From: Planctomycetota bacterium
GTDB taxonomy: Bacteria > Planctomycetota > UBA1135 > GCA-002686595
DNA: 64,000 nucleotides
Assembly (NCBI GenBank): GCA_016872755.1
Contig: VGZE01000001.1
Span: 1 to 64,000 of the forward strand
Reading direction: 5' to 3'
The notes under the pieces are model-generated. The model had not been told where the DNA came from, made no database searches, and saw only the letters and a program-made list of their open reading frames with translations. Of the stretch, positions 59,373-64,000 are shown piece after piece. How positions within the stretch are numbered: position 1 is the first letter of the stretch; each line of letters begins with the position of its first letter. A program made the translations under genes and the position numbers.

Positions 59373-60202
59373 ACGGCCGACCGTCGCGCCGCGCGCGCTT
59401 CGAGTGCGAAACGCAGCGCGACGTAGAAGAGGATGAAGCCGAGCGCGATGCGCGAACCGTGCAGCCAGCGCCCGTCCGGCTGGTGCACGGCCAGCACGCC
59501 GAACAGCGCACCCAGCGCCGCTCCGACGCCCAGCCACCAGGCGCTGCGCGTGTGGATCGCGCCTTCGCGCGCGTACAGCCAGGTCGAGCGCGCCGAGCTG
59601 ATCGTGACGACGGCCAGGCTGCACGCGCGCACCGTGTTGTAGTCGATCTCCGGCAGCGACAGGTGCAGTGCGGGCACGAACACGAGACCGCCGCCCAGCC
59701 CGAGCAGCGGCGTCAGCGTCGCTCCCAGCGCGCCGATCACGAAGGCGAGCAGCAGCGTCCCCCACTCGACGACCGTCGTCGCGTCGCCCGTCCCGTAGAC
59801 GCCGCGACCCACCCATTCCTCGTGCAGGATCCTGGATCCCGCGGCGATCGCGACGAGCGCGAAGATCGACTTCAGCCAGAACGGATCGAGCCGCTTGGAG
59901 ACGCGATAGCCGAGCTCGGCGCCCAGCACCGCACCCGTGCCCAACGCGCCGACCAGGCCCCAATGCAGCGCGTTCTCGCTCTGCACCAGCTCCGCGCCGG
60001 TTGCGAACAGCGCGGTCAGCAGCACGTGCACGACCGAAGTCGCGACCGCGCTGCGCATCGGAAACGCGCGCAGGTAGTACAGGAGCGGCACGACGAACAA
60101 TCCGCCGCCGATCCCGCACAGCGCGCCCAGGAAGGAGATCACGGCGCCGGCCGGGACCAGCCAGATCGGTGCGTTCTTCGGCCCGCTCAGGATCTCGTTC
60201 AC
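59369..60202 (-). CDS. TauE/SafE-family membrane permease
   Basis: 277 residues with about eight hydrophobic helices in two repeated halves. GALCGIGGGLFVVPLLYYL in the first half and GALGATLTPLLGLGGGLVFV in the second are the paired Gly-rich signatures of the family, which exports sulfite, sulfoacetate or other organic anions. The substrate is unknown. The GTG start at 60202 overlaps the hldE2 stop (GTGA), so it is coupled to the heptose genes, an odd pairing for a sulfonate exporter. Confidence 0.88.
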
Positions 60203-60693
60203 GCGCGCGGCTCCCGAGCCAGCCGCGCGATGATCTCCGAGGAGGCGTGCGCCTTCGAATCGCCGCAGATCGCGATCTCGATGCCGAGCTCGCGGTCGAT
60301 CGCGGCCTCGGGCACGCTCTCCTTGCTGTAGTCGGTGCCCTTGGCGTGCACGTCCGGCCGCAATTCGCGCAGGGTCGCCTCCAGCGTCGGTTCGTCGAAA
60401 CTGGTCACCGCGCCCACCACGCTCAGGCCGAGCAACAGCTCGGCGCGCTCCATCAGCGGCACGAGCGGACGGCCGGCTCCCTTGAGCATGCGCACGGAGG
60501 CGTCGGTGTTCAGCGCCACGACCAGCAGATCGCCGCGCGAGCGCGCGTCCTCGAGGTAGCGCAGGTGCCCGACGTGCAACAGATCGAAGCAGCCATTGGC
60601 GAGCACGATGCGCGGCGGCCGCGGCTTCGAGCGCAGCCTGGCGAACTCGGCGGCCAGCTCCGAACGGGAGTAGAGTCGGCGCTCGAGCCTCAC
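60199..60693 (-). CDS. D-glycero-beta-D-manno-heptose 1-phosphate adenylyltransferase (HldE domain II)
   Basis: Makes ADP-heptose for the LPS core. 164 residues: the nucleotidyltransferase motif IVLANGCFDLLHVGHLRYLE, then LLVVALNTDASVR and the late DVHAKGTDYSKESVPE. The GTG start at 60693 overlaps the stop of the kinase gene (GTGA). In many bacteria it is fused to the kinase as HldE; here it is separate. Confidence 0.93.
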   Translation of the reverse strand: MRLERRLYSRSELAAEFARLRSKPRPPRIVLANGCFDLLHVGHLRYLEDARSRGDLLVVALNTDASVRMLKGAGRPLVPLMERAELLLGLSVVGAVTSFDEPTLEATLRELRPDVHAKGTDYSKESVPEAAIDRELGIEIAICGDSKAHASSEIIARLAREPRA

Positions 60694-61712
60694 GAGTGGA
60701 CCAGCACCTCCCGCGGCGCCGGCGCGGCGGCCAGGGCGGCCGTGAGCTCCGCTCGATCGCACACCGCGGTGCCCGACTTCATCACGACGACGCCGGCCGC
60801 CGCATTCGCGATGCGCATCGCTTGCGGGGCCGCGCACCGCGCGGTCAGCGCGAGCAAGAAGGCTGCTGCGGCCGTGTCTCCCGCGCCCGACACGTCGACG
60901 ACCGCCTCGGAACCGCAAGGCTCGACATGCAGGCCCAGTGCCGGCTGATCGACGCCGAAGAGCGTCATGCCGCGATTGCCCTGCGTGACGAGCAGGTGGC
61001 GGTGCCCGAGCCGCTCGCGCAGCGCGTTCGCAACGCGCGCGAGCTCGGCGGGATCAGCCAGGCGGCGCGGGTCGCAGTGCGCGGCCCAGGCCAGCTCCTC
61101 CAGGTTCGGCGTCGCCGCCAGCAATCCCGGCATCAACTCGAGCGAATGGCGCGGATCGAGCACGATCGGAATCGGACCGCGACGCAGCACCTGGAGCGTC
61201 TGCGCGCAATCAGCTCCGATCGCGCCGTAGTCGTAGTCGGACAGCAGCACCGCATCGACCTTGCCGAGCAGTTCGCGCAGGCGAATCGCCAAGCGCTCCG
61301 CGCCGGGGCCGGGCAGCGGCCCGACCGGTTCGCGATCGATGCGGAAGACCTGCTGCGGGGTACGACGCGGCTCGGCTGCGAGCACGCGCGTCTTGGTCGG
61401 AGTGGTCCAACCCGGCAGGCTCTCGATGCCGGAAACGTCGAGCTGCTCGCGTTCGAGCACCTCGAGCAGTTCACGGCCGACCGCATCGCGCCCGACGCAA
61501 CCCAGCACGCGCACGCGAGCGCCGAGCGCCCGCAGGTTGCGCGCCGCGTTGGCGGCACCCCCCGGTCGCAACTCCTCGCCGGTCCAGCGCAGCACGAGCA
61601 CGGGTGCCTCGCGCGACACGCGCGCGGGTTCGGCGTGTACGTAGCGATCCGCGACGAGATCGCCGACGACGGCGACTTCGTAGTGGCTGAAATCGGGCAG
61701 CGGCTCGCTCAA
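60690..61712 (-). CDS. D-glycero-beta-D-manno-heptose-7-phosphate kinase (HldE domain I)
   Basis: PfkB-family kinase that phosphorylates heptose 7-phosphate. 340 residues: YEVAVVGDLVADRYVHAEPA, LRPGGAANAARNLRALGA, and the ATP site EAVVDVSGAGDTAAAAFLLA. Starts at TTG 61712 (MSEPLPDF), with no ATG that fits. It supplies the two glycosyltransferases at 54919 and 56004. Confidence 0.93.
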   Translation of the reverse strand: MSEPLPDFSHYEVAVVGDLVADRYVHAEPARVSREAPVLVLRWTGEELRPGGAANAARNLRALGARVRVLGCVGRDAVGRELLEVLEREQLDVSGIESLPGWTTPTKTRVLAAEPRRTPQQVFRIDREPVGPLPGPGAERLAIRLRELLGKVDAVLLSDYDYGAIGADCAQTLQVLRRGPIPIVLDPRHSLELMPGLLAATPNLEELAWAAHCDPRRLADPAELARVANALRERLGHRHLLVTQGNRGMTLFGVDQPALGLHVEPCGSEAVVDVSGAGDTAAAAFLLALTARCAAPQAMRIANAAAGVVVMKSGTAVCDRAELTAALAAAPAPREVLVHS

Positions 61713-61765
61713 GTCCTCAGCCTACCCGGAGGCCGGCCGGCGCGGAAACCAATCGCGGTCGCCGC

Positions 61766-62413
61766 TCAGCGCCGCAAGATCACCTGCTCGGCCGGAAAGC
61801 GCACCTTCTTGTTCGAGGCATAGCCGTCGTCGGCTGCGCGGTAGCCCAGCGCCGCCGCGCACAAGGCGTGGTACCCCAGCGGCGCGAGGCCCAACGACTC
61901 GTCGTAGCGCGCGCCGTCGATGCCCTCCATCGGACAGGCGTCGATGCCGAGCACGGCGGCCGAGGTGAGCAGCGTGCCGAGCGCGATGTAGGCCTGCCGC
62001 GCGGTCCAGGCATCGCCATTGGCGCCGAGCGAGGAAACGGTCCGCGCCAGCATGCCCTGGAAACCGGAGAGCGATTCGAGCAACGCGCCGCGCACCTCGG
62101 CGATGCGCTCGATGTAGCGCTGCACGTCGGCCTGATCGACGCCGACGCGCGAAGCAAAGACGACGAAGTGCGAAGCATCCGTGACCTGCGACTGCTTCCA
62201 CGAGACCTCGCGCAGGCGCGCGCGCAGCGCCGGATCCGACACCACGACGAAGCGCCACGGCTGCAGGCCGTACGAGGATGGCGACAACACCAGCGCCTGT
62301 TCGAGCGCCGCCCACGTGGCGTCGGGAATGCGGCGCGTCGGGTCGAACTTCTTGACGGCATAGCGCCAGTTCAGCGCCGAGAGGAGATGCGTGGGTTGCA
62401 GCGTGGAATCCAT
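61766..62413 (-). CDS. Nitroreductase-family FMN oxidoreductase
   Basis: 215 residues. FMN-binding RYAVKKFDPTRRI at the start, SPSSYGLQPWRFVVV, and GIDACPMEGIDGARYDESLG near the end, as in NfsB/YdgI types that reduce quinones or nitro compounds with NAD(P)H. The ATG at 62413 marks the start of homology. An in-frame TTG at 62566 overlaps the radical SAM gene's stop and would add 51 residues of unclear value. Confidence 0.9.
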   Translation of the reverse strand: MDSTLQPTHLLSALNWRYAVKKFDPTRRIPDATWAALEQALVLSPSSYGLQPWRFVVVSDPALRARLREVSWKQSQVTDASHFVVFASRVGVDQADVQRYIERIAEVRGALLESLSGFQGMLARTVSSLGANGDAWTARQAYIALGTLLTSAAVLGIDACPMEGIDGARYDESLGLAPLGYHALCAAALGYRAADDGYASNKKVRFPAEQVILRR

Positions 62414-62562
62414 GGGTTCGTGCGTCGGAACGGGTGGAGTTGCTGACCGATATAGGTTGCCGGCAGCGTCTCGTCGATACCCAGCTCGCGCGGCCAGTGC
62501 GCCGAACAAGTTCAACAGGCTGCCGCTGATCCTGCCCTCGCCGAATCGGAACTCCGGCGTCT

Positions 62563-64000
62563 TCAACAGACTTCGTTCGCCGCCGCGGCGAGCGCCTCGG
62601 CCAGTCGCTCCGAGGCCGGATCACGGCCGCGGCCGCGCGCGAGTTCGGCCAGCCGCTCGGGCACCGGCTTGGCCGCCGCGGTCAGCCACTCGATGCCCTG
62701 CTCCTCGGCCAGCGCATAGTCGCTGCGCACGCCCATGAACGCGTTGTAGCGGATCGAGTAGTGCAGCTCCCGCGCGTCGATCGCGGCGGCCGAGAGCTCG
62801 GCGTCGAGCGCACGCACGCGCGGCTTGAACGCGCGCCATTCGACCTCGTCCATCGCCAGCACGCGCTCGACCAGCGGTCGGTAGCGCGCGGATGCCGGCG
62901 CCTCGCGATGCGCGTCCATCCGCGCGTTCACGAACCACGGCATGCACGTCGCGAGCTTGTCGAGGAACAGGTTCTCCTCGGGCCCGAAATCCAGGCACGA
63001 ACTCTCGGTGAAGTCTGTCAGCGTGATCGCCTGGTCCGGCCGGATGTAGCCGCCTTCGAGCGACAGCCGGTACGAGTCGGTGCCGGGGAACGGGAAGAAC
63101 ATCGAGGTGCGGAAACGGCCGATGCCGGAGCGCGCGAGCAGATCGACCGTCATCCAGCGCTCGTCGCGCGACTCGCCGGGCAATCCGACCATCACGAAGC
63201 CCGACGTGTGCAGCCCGTGCTCCTCGGCCTGCCGGACCGTCTCCAGGATGTCCTGGTCGCTCATGTTGCGCTTGAGGACCTCCTTGCGCACGCGCACCGA
63301 GCCGGACTCGATGCCGAGCTTGAGGATGCGGCAGCCCGCCGCGGGCAGCGCGCGCGCGACGCGCGGATCGAGCTGCTTGACGTGGCTGTTGACCACGAAA
63401 GGCACGCCGATGCCCGAGGCCTGGTACGCGGCGCAGAACGCGAGCGCGTGCTCGGGATTCTGCGTGAACAGGTCGTCGTCGAGGATGAAGGTGCCGATGC
63501 CGCGGTAGCGCGCGAGGATCGCGCGGATCTCGGCGATCGATTTCTCGGGCGGACGAAAGCGGAAGAAGTTGAGTCGCGCGACCGGTCGCGCGAGCTCGGC
63601 CTTGTAACGGTCGATGATCTTGTGGTTCAGGCAGTACGTGCAGCGGTACGGGCAGCCGCGGCTCGTCATCAGGCTGAACCAGCCGTGCTTCTGGTCGGTG
63701 ATGCGCTGCGTGTCGAACAGCTCGTAGTCGGGATCGGGCAGGTTCGCGAAGTCGGGGAACTCGCCGACCGGATTGTGCACCCACAGCCGCGCATCCGGCC
63801 GCTCGCCGCGCGCGTGCAGCGCGCCGAGCTCCGCGTCCGGGCGCAGGCCGCCCCGCCACGACAGGAAATTCGACAGATCGTCTCGCGTCTCGCCGCGCTC
63901 GAGCGACTCGACCAGCGCGACGAGCGCGTCCTCGCACTCGCCGACGCCGACGTGGTCCCAGGCTCCGTCCGCCATCACGTCGGCAGGCACCATCGACGGA
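62563..64000 (-). CDS. B12-binding-type radical SAM protein (5' end outside window)
   Basis: A cobalamin-dependent radical SAM enzyme of the class often used for methylation or ring chemistry. The frame is open to the last base; the visible start (PSMVPADVMADG...GVGECEDALV) is the end of a B12-binding domain. The core has SRGCPYRCTYCLN (CxxxCxxC, binding the 4Fe-4S cluster) and then AGCRILKLGIESGSVRVRKE and SGFVMVGLPGESRDE. At least 479 residues. The substrate is unknown. The nitroreductase gene follows on the same strand. Confidence 0.9.
   Translation of the reverse strand, partial: PSMVPADVMADGAWDHVGVGECEDALVALVESLERGETRDDLSNFLSWRGGLRPDAELGALHARGERPDARLWVHNPVGEFPDFANLPDPDYELFDTQRITDQKHGWFSLMTSRGCPYRCTYCLNHKIIDRYKAELARPVARLNFFRFRPPEKSIAEIRAILARYRGIGTFILDDDLFTQNPEHALAFCAAYQASGIGVPFVVNSHVKQLDPRVARALPAAGCRILKLGIESGSVRVRKEVLKRNMSDQDILETVRQAEEHGLHTSGFVMVGLPGESRDERWMTVDLLARSGIGRFRTSMFFPFPGTDSYRLSLEGGYIRPDQAITLTDFTESSCLDFGPEENLFLDKLATCMPWFVNARMDAHREAPASARYRPLVERVLAMDEVEWRAFKPRVRALDAELSAAAIDARELHYSIRYNAFMGVRSDYALAEEQGIEWLTAAAKPVPERLAELARGRGRDPASERLAEALAAAANEVC

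Noticed and set aside
62414-62566. 51-codon N-terminal extension of the nitroreductase from a TTG overlapping the radical SAM stop
   Set aside because: Family similarity begins only at the ATG at 62413; kept only as an alternative start.

Overview
The window is a contiguous piece of a high-GC bacterial chromosome with no phage, transposase or CRISPR signal. It codes for a didermal (LPS-making) cell: lpxD-lpxC/fabZ-lpxA, BamA, heptose and core LPS enzymes, a TonB-dependent receptor. It also carries a large membrane-anchored PknB-type Ser/Thr kinase and many exported proteins of unknown function. A member of the Planctomycetota is the best guess. Support for this is the very short 5S rRNA (about 106 nt), a 16S position-338 site that begins GCAGCC (as in the planctomycete probe variant) but continues TCCCGTAGGAGT, the LpxC-FabZ fusion and the kinase architecture. 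This is inference; the 16S gene here would settle it.

Layout: 1-2478 end of a SecDF fusion and a LysM protein. 2509-5663 hflX and nadB. 5664-6191 intergenic DNA with two copies of a roughly 110-bp palindromic repeat. 6192-7269 a small membrane-tailed protein followed by lexA. 7406-7521 a 13-bp minisatellite. 7621-13472 a complete rRNA operon on the minus strand (promoter, 16S, tRNA-Ile, tRNA-Ala, 23S, 5S, terminator). 13712-19521 an L,D-transpeptidase and the lipid A operon (lpxD, lpxC/fabZ, lpxA, Gfo/Idh oxidoreductase). 19731-22215 a translationally coupled trio with an ECF sigma factor and a FecR-like membrane protein. 22217-27740 rpsF-rpsR-rplI-dnaB-bamA. 28174-32960 a Cys-rich exported protein, then glmU-prs-rplY. 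33217-36569 two exported proteins and phosphatidylserine decarboxylase. 36578-43334 a divergent sensory cluster (TonB receptor and partner; YfiR-like protein and hybrid histidine kinase), followed by a 38-codon relic of an NtrC-type DNA-binding domain. 43498-46251 type III polyketide synthase, CMD-like protein, lipoprotein. 46315-51793 Ser/Thr kinase and an FHA-GAF-sigma54 activator. 52023-53995 MEMO-like protein and a PepSY-FKBP isomerase. 54005-62413 enoyl-CoA hydratase, LPS core genes (two family 9 glycosyltransferases and a Kdo-kinase-like protein), glutamate dehydrogenase, TauE-like permease, split HldE, nitroreductase. 62563-64000 a B12/radical SAM protein cut by the window end.

Two themes link the genes. 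First, outer-membrane construction is spread over several operons (lipid A, BamA, core heptose synthesis, GlmU for UDP-GlcNAc, Psd for phospholipid). Second, there are three separate signalling modules: ECF sigma/FecR, TonB receptor/YfiR/hybrid kinase, and Ser/Thr kinase/FHA-sigma54 activator. The last is the best candidate for an unusual circuit, since the kinase could be read directly by the FHA domain of a sigma54 activator that has no receiver domain. Many genes overlap by 4 bases (ATGA/GTGA), so translational coupling is common.
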